64,000 bases of DNA from Nostoc sp. TCL26-01 (GCF_013393945.1 NZ_CP040297.1:2806804-2870803), one strand, 5' to 3'. Shown: positions 17,652 to 26,588, numbered from the stretch's first letter. Notes: generated from the letters alone by a model not told the origin. Made by a program: numbers and translations.

Positions 17652-18413
17652 ATGGGCAAGAAAATTCGGCACCCAAAACCTCATAACCGCAAAAATTTTA
17701 TAACCAAGCGCTTACTAGCAGCCCTCGTCTTCACTATTAGTACAGGGCTGCTCATTATTTTGACAAATATTCCCTGGAGCAATACTTTAGGTGCAAACTC
17801 CTCACCCACATCATCTCACTCTCATCCCTTACCATCTACGCTTGCAAAATGGCAAGACAGTACAAATAGCGGTGATTATTTTTCTCAAATCGCTACAACT
17901 CCAGTAGGTTATTTAATTTGGTCACGATTTCCGGTGCGAGTTTACATCAAACAACCACCAGTAGTTAACCAACAATGGGTTAACAGCATCTTGCAAGTTG
18001 TCCAAGAGTGGAACAATTATTTACCATTGACAGTTGTTGAACAACCAGAAATTGCCGATATTATATTTAAGCGTCAAACCCCTCCTTTAGAAATAGGTGA
18101 AGATAAAGTTCCTCGTGCGCGTTCTGCACTGACTCGCTACGATTTATACACGAGCGACAACATCTTATGGCATCGCTGCACTATTTTGTTGAGTCCCAGC
18201 CAGACAGGTAATTATCTTATCGCCGCCGCACGTCATGAACTTGGTCACGCTTTGGGTATTTGGGGACATAGTCCATTACCAACCGATGCTCTATATTTTT
18301 CTCAAGTCCGTAACCCACCACCAATTTCTACTAGAGATGTAAATACCTTAAAGCGGATTTATGAACAGCCCACCAGCTTGGGTTGGCAACATTCACCCTC
18401 AATCTCAAGATAG
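17652..18413 (+). CDS. Membrane-anchored zinc metalloprotease (matrixin-like)
   Basis: 253 residues. A basic N-terminus and one membrane helix (about 18-42) would anchor it with the rest outside the cytoplasm. The zinc site is RHELGHALGIWGHS: H195, E196, H199, with the third histidine at 206, one residue later than in canonical HExxHxxGxxH metzincins. A downstream LYFSQV segment may serve as the Met-turn region, although no Met is present there. The upstream IADIIFKRQTPP region suits a matrixin-type fold. Likely an envelope protease; substrate unknown. It starts 18 bases after secG. Confidence 0.72.
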   Translation: MGKKIRHPKPHNRKNFITKRLLAALVFTISTGLLIILTNIPWSNTLGANSSPTSSHSHPLPSTLAKWQDSTNSGDYFSQIATTPVGYLIWSRFPVRVYIKQPPVVNQQWVNSILQVVQEWNNYLPLTVVEQPEIADIIFKRQTPPLEIGEDKVPRARSALTRYDLYTSDNILWHRCTILLSPSQTGNYLIAAARHELGHALGIWGHSPLPTDALYFSQVRNPPPISTRDVNTLKRIYEQPTSLGWQHSPSISR

Positions 18414-18712
18414 AGATTATCAATAATTATTCTCAATCAGACTTGAGGCAGAATCTGCCAGAGTGGGTTTGTTGTATGATGATTATTGGAACATATTGAT
18501 ATTTGAGCATTTCTGGTCTAATCTCTACATAAACCCTACCTGCAAATGCTGCTTCAGTTATATTGCGATATGTGAGCCAATTACTACTTTAGTGCCATAG
18601 ACAAGAGTTTTTTTGTTAGTATTCAAAAAAACCAATAGACACAGTTCCTGTTAGATTGTTGTTTGTTAGTAATTCTCAAGAACCGTAAAAAGGATAAAGC
18701 ATCTGAGGTTGA

Positions 18713-19171
18713 ATGACTGATTATTTCCAAGGAAATTTACCATTAAAGTCCGTCTCAGTGGCCAAGAGTGCTATCAGAAGTCCAGAGGCTGAAACTGAGT
18801 CGAGTGGAAATTTGGCTCTAACCATTGCTGAAGCTGCATCAGACCGGAAAGCGGGAGATATTTTAGTACTGAGGGTCGCTGATGTTTCTTACTTGGCAGA
18901 TTACTTTGTCATGTTGACTGGTTATTCTAAAGTCCAAGTGAGAGCGATCGCTGACGCAATTGAAGCACAAGTAGCAAGTGATTGGCAACGACGACCTTTG
19001 CGGACAGAAGGAAAAGCCGAAGGAAGTTGGGTTCTACAAGACTACGGCGATGTCATAGTCCATATCATGATGCCGAAGGAAAGAGAGTTTTATAATTTAG
19101 AAGCATTCTGGGTTCATGCAGAACGTATTCCTCTGCCAAAATCTGATGAGGATGAGGGTAAGCCAACATGA
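18713..19171 (+). CDS. rsfS: Ribosome silencing factor RsfS
   Basis: 152 residues. RsfS binds ribosomal protein uL14 and blocks subunit joining under starvation. The conserved core is DRKAGDILVLRVADVSYLADYFVMLTGYSKVQVRAIADAIE, then GSWVLQDYGDVIVHIMMPKEREFYNLEAFW. The N-terminal 30 residues are a poorly conserved extension. Its stop overlaps the next gene's start (ATGA), indicating translational coupling with the Ycf36-like gene. Confidence 0.93.
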   Translation: MTDYFQGNLPLKSVSVAKSAIRSPEAETESSGNLALTIAEAASDRKAGDILVLRVADVSYLADYFVMLTGYSKVQVRAIADAIEAQVASDWQRRPLRTEGKAEGSWVLQDYGDVIVHIMMPKEREFYNLEAFWVHAERIPLPKSDEDEGKPT

Positions 19172-19671
19172 TGAAGTCGTCCCTGGCAAATTGTCCAGTT
19201 CCTATAGACCAACAGCCACTCAACGAGTACGAAGAGCTAAAAACTTCCTGGCTATTTCGTGATTGTGCCTTAACTTGGCGAGATTATACCACAAAATTAA
19301 TCTGGATTTGGGGTTTATCTTGGCTGGTGGCTGGGCCAGTAGCAGCAGCTAGTTTTCCTCCACATAAATACATAGTTCACTTTATGCTTTGTGGTGCGGC
19401 TGGAGCTAGTCTAGGAGTAGTACTGAGTTTGCTGCGTTTGTACCTGGGATGGCTGTATGTGCGCGATCGCCTCTACGATACAACTGTATTCTATGAGGAA
19501 TCAGGCTGGTATGATGGTCAAACTTGGATTAAACCACCAGAAGTCCTCAACCGCGATCGCCTGATTGTCACCTACGAAATTAAACCAATTCTCCAACGGT
19601 TACAATTTACCTTCGCTGGCTTGGCGGGAATCTTTCTTACTGGTACTATAGTTTGGCATTTGTTTTCATAG
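19168..19671 (+). CDS. CGLD27/Ycf36-like membrane protein (DUF1230)
   Basis: 167 residues with helices at about 42-60, 68-90 and 145-163. The motifs CPVPIDQQPLNEYEEL, SWLFRDC, RLYLGWLYVRDRLYDTTVFYEESGWYDGQTWIKPPE and LIVTYEIKP define the Ycf36/CGLD27 family, which is conserved in cyanobacteria and plastids and has been linked to photosynthetic function in algae. Start ATG 19168 overlaps rsfS by four bases; the second codon is also ATG. Confidence 0.88.
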   Translation: MMKSSLANCPVPIDQQPLNEYEELKTSWLFRDCALTWRDYTTKLIWIWGLSWLVAGPVAAASFPPHKYIVHFMLCGAAGASLGVVLSLLRLYLGWLYVRDRLYDTTVFYEESGWYDGQTWIKPPEVLNRDRLIVTYEIKPILQRLQFTFAGLAGIFLTGTIVWHLFS

Positions 19672-19679
19672 TCAACACT

Positions 19680-19719
19680 CAAAAGTCAACGTCAATTGAC
19701 TATGGACTGTTGACTTTTG
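19680..19719. repeat. Hairpin with 11-bp arms CAAAAGTCAAC
   Basis: CAAAAGTCAAC (19680-19690) pairs with GTTGACTTTTG (19709-19719), just after the Ycf36-like gene. It could act as an attenuating or stabilising 3' hairpin; there is no proper T run. Confidence 0.6.
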
Positions 19720-19751
19720 ATTAATAACTAAAAAGAGATAAAATTTAACCC

Positions 19752-20705
19752 ATGACAATGGGCAAGCGAACTCAAGCCGCAGCACTGGAAGTCCGGTTGT
19801 TGCGAGAAGGTATTATTGAATCAAGACACATCGTCCAGGCTGTTGTGTGTGACGAACGAGGGCGAGTACTTACTGTTGCCGGTAATTCGGAAACAGCTAC
19901 CTTTGTCCGTTCTGCACTCAAACCATTTCAAGCACTGGCAGTCACTACGACAGGTACACTGGAACGTTATGATCTGAGCGATCGCGACTTAGCCATCATC
20001 ACCAGTTCCCACAGAGGGACAATCGAGCAGGTACGACAAACATTTAACATCCTTTGGCGAGCTGATCTTGATCCTTCAGTACTCCAATGTCCCATTCCTC
20101 CAGGCAAAAGAAGTCCTCTGGAATACAATTGTTCTGGTAAACACGCAGGAATGTTGGCAGTTTGTCAGCAGCGCCATTGGCCTTTAAATAATTACTTAGA
20201 CCGCAAGCACCCAGTCCAGCAGTTAATCTTGGCTAAAGTCGCAGAATTACTGCGAATGCCAGCCGCAGAGTTTATCAGCGCTCACGATGACTGTGGCGCA
20301 CCCACATACCTGCTACAACTAGGGCAAATTGCCTCCTTATACGCACTTCTAGCCGCCAGCAACAACTTGGATATGGAACGCATTGTCCGCGCTATGAGCC
20401 ATCATCCAGCAATGGTAGCCGGAGATGGGGAATTTGACACAGAACTAATGCGTCTCACCCCAGGCGAACTAGTCAGCAAAGCAGGTGCAGAGGGCATCCA
20501 GTGCATTGCTAGACTCGGTGAAGGTATGGGATTGACCATTAAAGTTATAGATGGCTCTAAACGGGCAAAATATGCCGTTGCCATCTACTTACTACAACAG
20601 ATGGGTTGGATTACCCCCAGCGTCGCCGAAAGCTTGGCAGAAAAGTTTATGAACCCTGGAAAATACACCCGTCTAGAGGTTGTGGGAGAATTATCGCTTT
20701 TGTAG
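19752..20705 (+). CDS. Asparaginase (Asparaginase_II family)
   Basis: 317 residues. This family is distinct from the E. coli AnsA/AnsB enzymes. Features seen are LLREGIIESRHIVQAVVCDERG, RSALKPFQALAV, ITSSHRGT, CSGKHAGMLA, DDCGAPTY and HPAMVAGDGEFDTELM, all characteristic. It hydrolyses L-asparagine to aspartate and ammonia, which fits the nitrogen-economy theme of this window (cyanophycin, amino-acid uptake). The start could also be the third codon (ATG 19758). Confidence 0.85.
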   Translation: MTMGKRTQAAALEVRLLREGIIESRHIVQAVVCDERGRVLTVAGNSETATFVRSALKPFQALAVTTTGTLERYDLSDRDLAIITSSHRGTIEQVRQTFNILWRADLDPSVLQCPIPPGKRSPLEYNCSGKHAGMLAVCQQRHWPLNNYLDRKHPVQQLILAKVAELLRMPAAEFISAHDDCGAPTYLLQLGQIASLYALLAASNNLDMERIVRAMSHHPAMVAGDGEFDTELMRLTPGELVSKAGAEGIQCIARLGEGMGLTIKVIDGSKRAKYAVAIYLLQQMGWITPSVAESLAEKFMNPGKYTRLEVVGELSLL

Positions 20706-20753
20706 TTGCCAAACTTATCAGATTGAGCTACAGTAGATAAGTGAAGCAAACGA

Positions 20754-21073
20754 CGCGGGATAGAGCAGCCTGGTAGCTCGTCGGGCTCAAAGGTAAAGTC
20801 AACTAAGCGCTTTTTAATTGACTTTGCAGTGGGCGGTGCATGAAGAAACTCGTGTACGATTACTTGTCAAACTCGGGGAAGCCAATAGCGCGGTAATCCC
20901 GAACCAAGCTCTGGAAACAGAGAAGGTGTAGAGACTGGGAGGCAAGCACCCTAACAGTAATGCTGAGGGTGAAGGGACAGTCCAGACCACAAACCAGTAA
21001 AGCTGGGCAGTGAAAGCTGTAGATGGTAAGCATAACCCGAAGGTCAGTGGTTCAAATCCACTTCCCGCCACCA
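20754..21073 (+). tRNA. Initiator tRNA-fMet (CAT), split by a group I intron
   Basis: Exons are 20754-20787 and 21031-21073. Joined, they fold as a full cloverleaf: acceptor CGCGGGA/TCCCGCC with the unpaired first position that marks initiators, D arm GAGC/GCTC, anticodon stem TCGGG/CCCGA with the three consecutive G-C pairs of initiators, loop CTCATAA with anticodon CAT, T arm AGTGG/CCACT with loop TTCAAAT, discriminator A, and an encoded CCA. The 5' exon ends in T33 just before the anticodon. Confidence 0.95.
20788..21030 (+). other. Self-splicing group I intron (243 nt, ORF-less) in tRNA-fMet
   Basis: It follows U33 of the tRNA and ends in G, as group I introns do. Helices visible: AAAGTCAA/TTGACTTT (20795-20802 with 20818-20825), a P7-like pair GACTG (20933-20937) with CAGTC (20978-20982), and between its strands the hairpin CACCCT/AGGGTG (20947-20952 with 20966-20971) in the P8 position. 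No ORF lies inside. Group I introns in cyanobacterial tRNA-fMet are known, for example in Synechocystis PCC 6803. Confidence 0.9.
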
Positions 21074-21152
21074 AATAGAGAATAAAACCCTGTAACTTTT
21101 AAGAGTTGCAGGGTTTTGTTTTAAGCTGAAATTAGGTTATTTCCTCTAGCCA

Positions 21153-21632
21153 ATGGACACAAAACTTAAGGGAGATATAGCGGAACAAGCAGCCATACTT
21201 CATGCCTTAAAGCGTGGCTGGGGAGTTTTAAGGCCAGTGGGGGATCGCTTACCTGACGATTTAGTATTTGATATGGAGAGGACTTTCATTAAAATTCAAG
21301 TCAAATACGCTTGGTTAGATGAGCCATCGGGTAATTATGTTGTAGATAATCGCCGCACTAAAACCAACCGTAGGCTCATGCTTCGAGAAGCGTATACACA
21401 ATCGGACTTTGATTTTGCCCTATTGTACATAGAGAAACTCGACTTGTTCTATATCTTTCCGGTAGATGTATTTATCGGCTATGGTAGCGAAATACACCTT
21501 GTCGAAACCGAAAAACGGCAGCGTAAACCTCGTTCTACACAATATCGCCAAGCTTGGGAGTTAATCTTACAAGCAGCAAGTAAAGAAAATTGTGTCTTTT
21601 CGCCAATGCAATTCGGTGAGTCAGGTTTTTGA
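21153..21632 (+). CDS. PD-(D/E)XK homing endonuclease homologue of I-Ssp6803I
   Basis: 159 residues beginning MDTKLKGDIAEQ. The catalytic set has the layout of the group-I-intron-associated PD-(D/E)XK family: E11, D36 within LPDDLVFD, then Q49-V-K51 in IKIQVKYAW. This family is known from I-Ssp6803I, which cuts intronless tRNA-fMet genes. In Synechocystis 6803 that gene lies inside the intron, whereas here it starts 79 bases after the tRNA 3' end, outside the intron. It looks intact. It may still promote homing of the adjacent intron, or have taken another role. Confidence 0.85.
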   Translation: MDTKLKGDIAEQAAILHALKRGWGVLRPVGDRLPDDLVFDMERTFIKIQVKYAWLDEPSGNYVVDNRRTKTNRRLMLREAYTQSDFDFALLYIEKLDLFYIFPVDVFIGYGSEIHLVETEKRQRKPRSTQYRQAWELILQAASKENCVFSPMQFGESGF

Positions 21633-21673
21633 TCTATTCTTAAGTTGGAATCTTCCAAAAAGTGCAGAGAATC

Positions 21674-23101
21674 ATGGTTGTGAAGTTGCAGCGACCAATT
21701 TTAATCGGAGGATTAGGATTATCCTTTTCCTTGTGGATGCTGGAAAGTTGGCATCATTCAATCGTACAGTTGAGTGAACTGAGTCTATTCAGTGCTTTAG
21801 CGGTTGGTGGTGGCTTGTGGTTTTTTAAACGTCAGCGACCAAAAGACAGTACAGAACAGCTAAATGGTAAGCTTGTTGATAGAGCAACGGCAGAAAGTGC
21901 GATCGCCAAAACTGAAGCTGTAATTAATCAGTTAGCACAAGAAGCTGAAAACCAGCAAGCTTTAGAACCACTGCGAACACAACTCGCTCAATTACAGTTG
22001 GAGTTGGACAGGCAAAACATTACACTGGCTGTCACTGGTGGACAATCAGTTGGTAAGAGTACTTTAATTCGAGTGCTAGAGTCTAGCCAGCAAAGAGTCA
22101 CATTCCAAGAAACAGCACCATTATTTAAGGAAGTAGGTAATAGCTCAGATACTCATATTCTGGCAGAAATTACCAAGGCTGATGCTGTCCTGTTCCTAAC
22201 CAATGGTGATTTGACAGATACAGAATTTCAAACCTTACAACAAATACAAGCAGCAAACCAGCCCAAAATTCTGGTTTTCAACAAACAAGACCAGTATTTA
22301 CCAGACGAGAGAGCTAGTATATCACTCTCATTAAAACAGCGAGTGCAAGATCATGTAGTTGCTGTTTGTGCTTCTCCCGTCGCCATCAAAGTCCGAAAAC
22401 ATGAAGCTGATGGTGCTGTACAAGAGTGGATGGAACAACCCGCACCCGATGTCCAGCAGTTGACACAGCAATTGAGTGAACTTTTAGCACAGCAAACGCA
22501 ACAATTGGTGTGGACAACGACTACGAGACAAGCCAGATTGTTAAAAGCTGAGGCGAAAAACTGGTTAAATAGTGTAAGAGGCGATCGCTCCATCCCAATT
22601 ATCGAACAATATCAGTGGATAGCGGCGGCTGCTGCCTTTGCCAACCCAGTACCAGCCCTAGATATCCTAGCAACTGCGGCAATCAATGCTCAAATGGTGA
22701 TGGATTTAGGTAATATCTATCAGCAGAAGTTCTCTCTAGAACAGGCGCAAACAGTAGCCGGAACAATGGGAAGCCTGATGTTGAAGTTGGGCTTAGTAGA
22801 ACTTTCCACCAAAGCTATCACCACAGTCCTCAAAAGTAACGCCGTTACCTTTGTCGCCGGTGGTTTAGTCCAAGGTGTCAGTGCAGCTTATCTCACCAGG
22901 GTTGCTGGTTTAACTCTCATAACCTATTTTGAGCAACAAGAAATAGCCCTAGATTCTGGAAGTAATTTGAATCTAGACAAATTACGCCAAACCTTACAAA
23001 ACGTCTTCCAACAAAATCAGCAGCTAGGTTTTCTGCAAGGTTTTGTCAAGCAAGGGATGAAGCGTTTGTCGCCAGAAGTACAGGCGGTTGAAGTGGGATA
23101 A
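21674..23101 (+). CDS. P-loop GTPase with DUF697 domain, membrane associated
   Basis: 475 residues from ATG 21674. A hydrophobic N-terminus (about 8-50) is followed by a coiled-coil-like stretch, then the G domain: GGQSVGKST (P-loop, about 122-130) and FNKQDQYL (NKxD at about 203-206). The C-terminal half (IPIIEQYQWIAAAAAFANPVPALDILATAAINAQMVMDLG) is a DUF697 membrane domain, as in YcjF-like proteins. The role of such GTPases is unknown, perhaps in envelope homeostasis. The frame overlaps nothing and follows the endonuclease gene by about 40 bases. Confidence 0.82.
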   Translation: MVVKLQRPILIGGLGLSFSLWMLESWHHSIVQLSELSLFSALAVGGGLWFFKRQRPKDSTEQLNGKLVDRATAESAIAKTEAVINQLAQEAENQQALEPLRTQLAQLQLELDRQNITLAVTGGQSVGKSTLIRVLESSQQRVTFQETAPLFKEVGNSSDTHILAEITKADAVLFLTNGDLTDTEFQTLQQIQAANQPKILVFNKQDQYLPDERASISLSLKQRVQDHVVAVCASPVAIKVRKHEADGAVQEWMEQPAPDVQQLTQQLSELLAQQTQQLVWTTTTRQARLLKAEAKNWLNSVRGDRSIPIIEQYQWIAAAAAFANPVPALDILATAAINAQMVMDLGNIYQQKFSLEQAQTVAGTMGSLMLKLGLVELSTKAITTVLKSNAVTFVAGGLVQGVSAAYLTRVAGLTLITYFEQQEIALDSGSNLNLDKLRQTLQNVFQQNQQLGFLQGFVKQGMKRLSPEVQAVEVG

Positions 23102-23216
23102 TTTCACGCAAAGGCGCTAAGTTTTGCTGATGCGTCTTTGCCTCTTGAGATAAAAATCTAAAAAATAATTTGGTAGCCAACTAACCATAAATACACATTA
23201 TTGTTGAAAAAAGCTA

Positions 23217-23675
23217 TTACAAAATACTCAAATAACTTTGCTCATAATTCATTGGTAACACTCGCAATTGACGATTTTTTAAGTCTGGTTCTAACCCTAA
23301 AATTTCCATTGGTGTTATCCCTAAAAGAGCATAGGGTACTTCTGTCAATTCCAAGCAATCAAAAGTTCCTCGACTTTCTGCAATACTCAATTCCACATCT
23401 CGGAAAATTCTTCCTTGCTTGACTCCAGCTGCTGTCTCTACCTGAGCTTCTCCACCTGGAGTTAAACCTAGTTGATTAATAACACTACTGGGTAAGCATA
23501 GTAAGGTAGCACCTGTATCTACTAAAACATCATTCAGGATACAACCACAAACTTCTTCAGGAGAAATAAAGCCTCGCTGGGCCAGTACTTGATCAATTCT
23601 ATTTGTCACAGTCAGGGTAACTATAACTTGCCCCATTTGCTTATAAGGAAGATTTGGTATTACGAGTTTACCCAT
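23217..23675 (-). CDS. Retropepsin-like aspartic protease (clan AA)
   Basis: 152 residues. The catalytic motif is VLVDTGATLLCLPSSVINQLGL, followed by the second conserved strand RDVELSIAESRGTFDCLEL and a C-terminal VPYALLGITPMEILGLEPDLKNRQL, the usual signature of single-domain cyanobacterial retropepsin-like proteins that act as homodimers. The start ATG 23675 has AGGAG upstream. Soluble, no signal peptide. Physiological substrate unknown. Confidence 0.82.
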   Translation of the reverse strand: MGKLVIPNLPYKQMGQVIVTLTVTNRIDQVLAQRGFISPEEVCGCILNDVLVDTGATLLCLPSSVINQLGLTPGGEAQVETAAGVKQGRIFRDVELSIAESRGTFDCLELTEVPYALLGITPMEILGLEPDLKNRQLRVLPMNYEQSYLSIL

Positions 23676-23778
23676 TTCTTTTTACTCCTAAAAGCTCTTT
23701 ACTTTTAAGCTAGAGACACAAACGCCGAGTTAATATTTGACTATAAAAAAGTTCAGAAGACAGACATTGGTAACTTGC

Positions 23779-25185
23779 ATGATAGGTCAAATTCTCGGTG
23801 GACGCTACCAAATTCTAGAACAACTTGGTCAAGGGGGATTTGGAGTTACTTTTATAGCTATTGACATCAGCAGACCGGGCAATCCTCAATGTATTGTCAA
23901 ACAGTTTAAATCCATGTCTACCGACCCATATAGTTTGACAGTTGCCAAAAGATTGTTTGACACCGAAGCTGAAAAACTAGAAAAGTTAGGAAATCATGAC
24001 CAAATCCCGCGACTGCTGGCATTCTTTGCAGAAAACCAACAGTTTTATATAGTACAGGAATATATAGAAGGTCACGACTTGACTCAAGAATTAATCTTAG
24101 GTCAACAACTAAGTGAACCGATAGTCATTAAACTTTTACAGGATATTTTAGAAGTATTAGCTTTTGTTCATCAACAGAACCTCATCCATCGGGATCTCAA
24201 ACCTTCAAATATTCGCCGTCGTCGGTCTGATGGCAAAGTTATCTTAATTGATTTTGGTGCAGTTAAAGAAGTTACTACTCAAGTTGTCAATCCTCAAGGA
24301 AAACCGACTTTAACAGTTGCTATTGGTACTCCTGGTTATATGCCTGGTGAACAAGCAAAAGGTCAACCAACATTCCACAGTGATATTTATGCCGTGGGAA
24401 TTATTGCCATACAAGCTTTAACGGGGATAAATCCCTATCCTAGCGGATTCCCGACAAACCCACAAACAGGGGAAATTGTCTGGCGTACTCACACTCAAGT
24501 TAGTCTTAAACTAGCAAATATCATCGATAAAATGGTGCGCTACGATTACCGTCAGCGTTACCACTCAGCTAGTGAAGCACTGGAAGCGGTGAAAACTATA
24601 TCTCCCAAATATTCACTCAAAAAAGTAGGGTTAGGAATTGGTGTATTAGTAGTAATTACTCTTTTAATTTTCTGGATCTTCTCTCAATTTAGTAAGCCAA
24701 AACTTACTTTTGCAACTTACGAAGGGCTTAATTCTGGTATCACCATTAAATATCCCTCAGAGAATTGGCAACTAATTAAACCCAGTGATGATATTGGCGG
24801 TGAATTAATCCGCTTTATCCCAAAAAATCAAAATCAGACAGATTCTTGTCTCTTGGAAATTACAATTAATACTAATGAATTACCTCAAAAATTGTTATCT
24901 TTAGAAGAATATAAAAATCTAGCATTCAGGAAAATCACCAGGAATAATCCCAATCAACAAATTACAGATAATTCTCAACCATCAACAACCCTATCAAAAT
25001 TTCAGGCTTATAAATTAACTTATACTCGCCAAGAAGAACAATGTAAGCTGCAATCTATGGAAATTGGCACAGTCAGAAATGGTAAGGCTTACTTTATTAC
25101 TTATACAGCAGAAGATAAAGAATATAACAAGTATTTAGATGTTGTAGAAGAAATGATTAATTCCTTGGAAATTAAAGCGGAATGA
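23779..25185 (+). CDS. Eukaryotic-type Ser/Thr protein kinase with PsbP-like C-terminal domain
   Basis: 468 residues from ATG 23779 (MIGQILGGRYQI); a TTG at 23737 in frame could add 14. Kinase elements: GQGGFGVTF glycine loop, IVKQF lysine, HRDLKPSNIRR catalytic loop, DFGAVKE and GTPGYMPGEQ. A membrane helix (VGLGIGVLVVITLLIFWIF) follows the kinase. The C-terminal 160 residues (GITIKYPSENWQLIKP...) look like a PsbP/MOG1-type domain, which would sit outside. So it is a membrane kinase with an external sensory domain, a common cyanobacterial design. Confidence 0.85.
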   Translation: MIGQILGGRYQILEQLGQGGFGVTFIAIDISRPGNPQCIVKQFKSMSTDPYSLTVAKRLFDTEAEKLEKLGNHDQIPRLLAFFAENQQFYIVQEYIEGHDLTQELILGQQLSEPIVIKLLQDILEVLAFVHQQNLIHRDLKPSNIRRRRSDGKVILIDFGAVKEVTTQVVNPQGKPTLTVAIGTPGYMPGEQAKGQPTFHSDIYAVGIIAIQALTGINPYPSGFPTNPQTGEIVWRTHTQVSLKLANIIDKMVRYDYRQRYHSASEALEAVKTISPKYSLKKVGLGIGVLVVITLLIFWIFSQFSKPKLTFATYEGLNSGITIKYPSENWQLIKPSDDIGGELIRFIPKNQNQTDSCLLEITINTNELPQKLLSLEEYKNLAFRKITRNNPNQQITDNSQPSTTLSKFQAYKLTYTRQEEQCKLQSMEIGTVRNGKAYFITYTAEDKEYNKYLDVVEEMINSLEIKAE

Positions 25186-25266
25186 CTTTTTATTGTTTGC
25201 AGTTTATGAAACTTTTTTTCAACGAAAGTTTATTATGTCGGCAGTTGCAAAATATCAATTTACTTC

Positions 25267-25602
25267 CTAACCCACAGCAAAATCTGTAAATTTTCTTTTA
25301 TAAGGTGAATGAAATCCTATGACAATATCTTGTTTGGGAACACCCATCGCCACTAATTCTTCCGCAATATTTATCTCTGTTCCATTCCATTGAATCCAAA
25401 TTTTTTCATTTTTGATATCAATGTGTATTGAACAACCATATACACGACGTTTATTTTCCCAACCTACATGAACAATTTGATAATGGTCGCGCACAGTATC
25501 AAATATTTGTTCTACTTCTACATCTCTATAAGAAGGTTTATAACTACCATATTTTGTCAAAAGTTGCTGAATGTATTCCCGATATTTTTCTAACTTATCC
25601 AT
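25267..25602 (-). CDS. xisI: XisI family protein (fdxN-element excision-controlling factor type)
   Basis: 111 residues with the full family pattern: MDKLEKYREYIQQLLTKYG, D.VRDHYQIVHVGWENKRRVYGCSIHIDI, KIWIQWNGTEINIAEELVAMGVPKQDIVIGFHSPYKRKFT. XisI was defined by its need, with XisH, in excision of the fdxN element in Anabaena, but most paralogues are far from any element. XisI genes normally follow a xisH gene; none is present here, so this is a solitary copy. Confidence 0.85.
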   Translation of the reverse strand: MDKLEKYREYIQQLLTKYGSYKPSYRDVEVEQIFDTVRDHYQIVHVGWENKRRVYGCSIHIDIKNEKIWIQWNGTEINIAEELVAMGVPKQDIVIGFHSPYKRKFTDFAVG

Positions 25603-25737
25603 CTTACTATCTCCTCAATTTCAGTATCGTAAATCACTAGCTTTAATTGAAATTCATAAATTTTGCAGCTATTAGTTGTTACTACACTTTACACAACATA
25701 CAATTAAGATTACTATTACAATAAAAATTCCTTATTT

Positions 25738-25974
25738 ATGGACTGGCAGCAATATATTCATTCTGACCCCAAAATATTGTTAGGTAAACCAACACTCAAA
25801 GGTACACGATTATCTGTGGAATTTATACTAGGTTTATTTGCTAATGGTTGGACGGTACAGCAAATTTTAGATAATTATCCAACTTTAACACCACAATCTG
25901 TGCAGGCTGTGTTTGCTTTTGTTGCTGAGTGTATGCGAGATGAATCTTTGTATATGCTACCTTTTTTGTCTTGA
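25738..25974 (+). CDS. DUF433 protein (VapB45-like antitoxin)
   Basis: 78 residues: MDWQQYIHSDPKILLGKPTLKGTRLSVEFILGLFANGWT...ILDNYPTLTPQSVQAVFAFVAECM. This is the winged-helix DUF433 family, usually paired with a DUF5615 PIN-like toxin just downstream. Here the next gene is instead the antitoxin of a RelE-type pair, so its toxin is missing or elsewhere. Confidence 0.85.
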   Translation: MDWQQYIHSDPKILLGKPTLKGTRLSVEFILGLFANGWTVQQILDNYPTLTPQSVQAVFAFVAECMRDESLYMLPFLS

Positions 25975-26030
25975 TATTTTTAATATATATTACTACAATA
26001 GTATGATAATTGTTGTGATTATTTAACCTT

Positions 26031-26246
26031 ATGCAAGTTAAAGATTTAACAGTTGAAGAACTAAAACTGTTGATACAGAAAATTGTTACAGAAACCATTG
26101 AATCCCTGTTGATTGATTTTGAAGAGGATAGGGAAGTAAAGCCTGAAGTCAAGCAGCAACTCCTTGATTCGCTACAGCGTACTCAAAATGGGGAACGTGG
26201 TATTTCTGCGGAAGAAGTGGCGAAAAAACTGGGATTGAACTGGTAA
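26031..26246 (+). CDS. Antitoxin of a RelE/ParE-type pair
   Basis: 71 residues, acidic and helical (VEELKLLIQKIVTETIESLLIDFEEDRE), with a C-terminal HTH-like end (ISAEEVAKKLGLNW). Its TAA overlaps the ATG of the toxin gene (TAATG), the usual translational coupling of toxin-antitoxin pairs. Identity rests mainly on this context. Confidence 0.75.
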   Translation: MQVKDLTVEELKLLIQKIVTETIESLLIDFEEDREVKPEVKQQLLDSLQRTQNGERGISAEEVAKKLGLNW

Positions 26247-26506
26247 TGAGCTATCAAGTCGAGTTTAAAGCCGAAGCGATCGCTGGTTTAGAAATACTAA
26301 CTTTAACAATTCAAGAGCGTTTATTACGTAAAATTCGCTGGTTATGTGAAAATTTTGATAACCTGACTCCTCAAGCTTTGAGTGCTGATATGAGTGGTCT
26401 GTTCAAATTGAGAGTAGGAAACTATCGGGTTATTTATTCCTTCGATATTGAAGCTTTATTAATCACGATTCACAAAATTGGACATCGCCGAGATATTTAT
26501 AATTAA
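26246..26506 (+). CDS. RelE/ParE family toxin
   Basis: 86 residues: YQVEFKAEAIAGLEIL at the N-terminus, LSADMSGLFKLRVGNYRVIYSFDIEALLITIHKIGHRRDIYN at the C-terminus, the latter being the diagnostic RelE/ParE core with the R-V-G-x-Y-R-V-I-Y strand and H-R-x-x-I-Y end. Members either cleave mRNA on the ribosome or poison gyrase; which applies here is not visible. Confidence 0.85.
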   Translation: MSYQVEFKAEAIAGLEILTLTIQERLLRKIRWLCENFDNLTPQALSADMSGLFKLRVGNYRVIYSFDIEALLITIHKIGHRRDIYN

Positions 26507-26588
26507 TCGCGTTTTATCCAAGGAATCAGAGAAAATCACTACTCAGACAATCCCTACAATTTTTTACAACTAGACTCGCCTGCATGAA

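Noticed and set aside
20814..21074. 86-residue open frame on the minus strand (starts MVAGSGFEPLTFGL)
   Set aside because: It is antisense to the tRNA-fMet gene and its intron; the opening residues are the well-known false translation of a tRNA 3' end.
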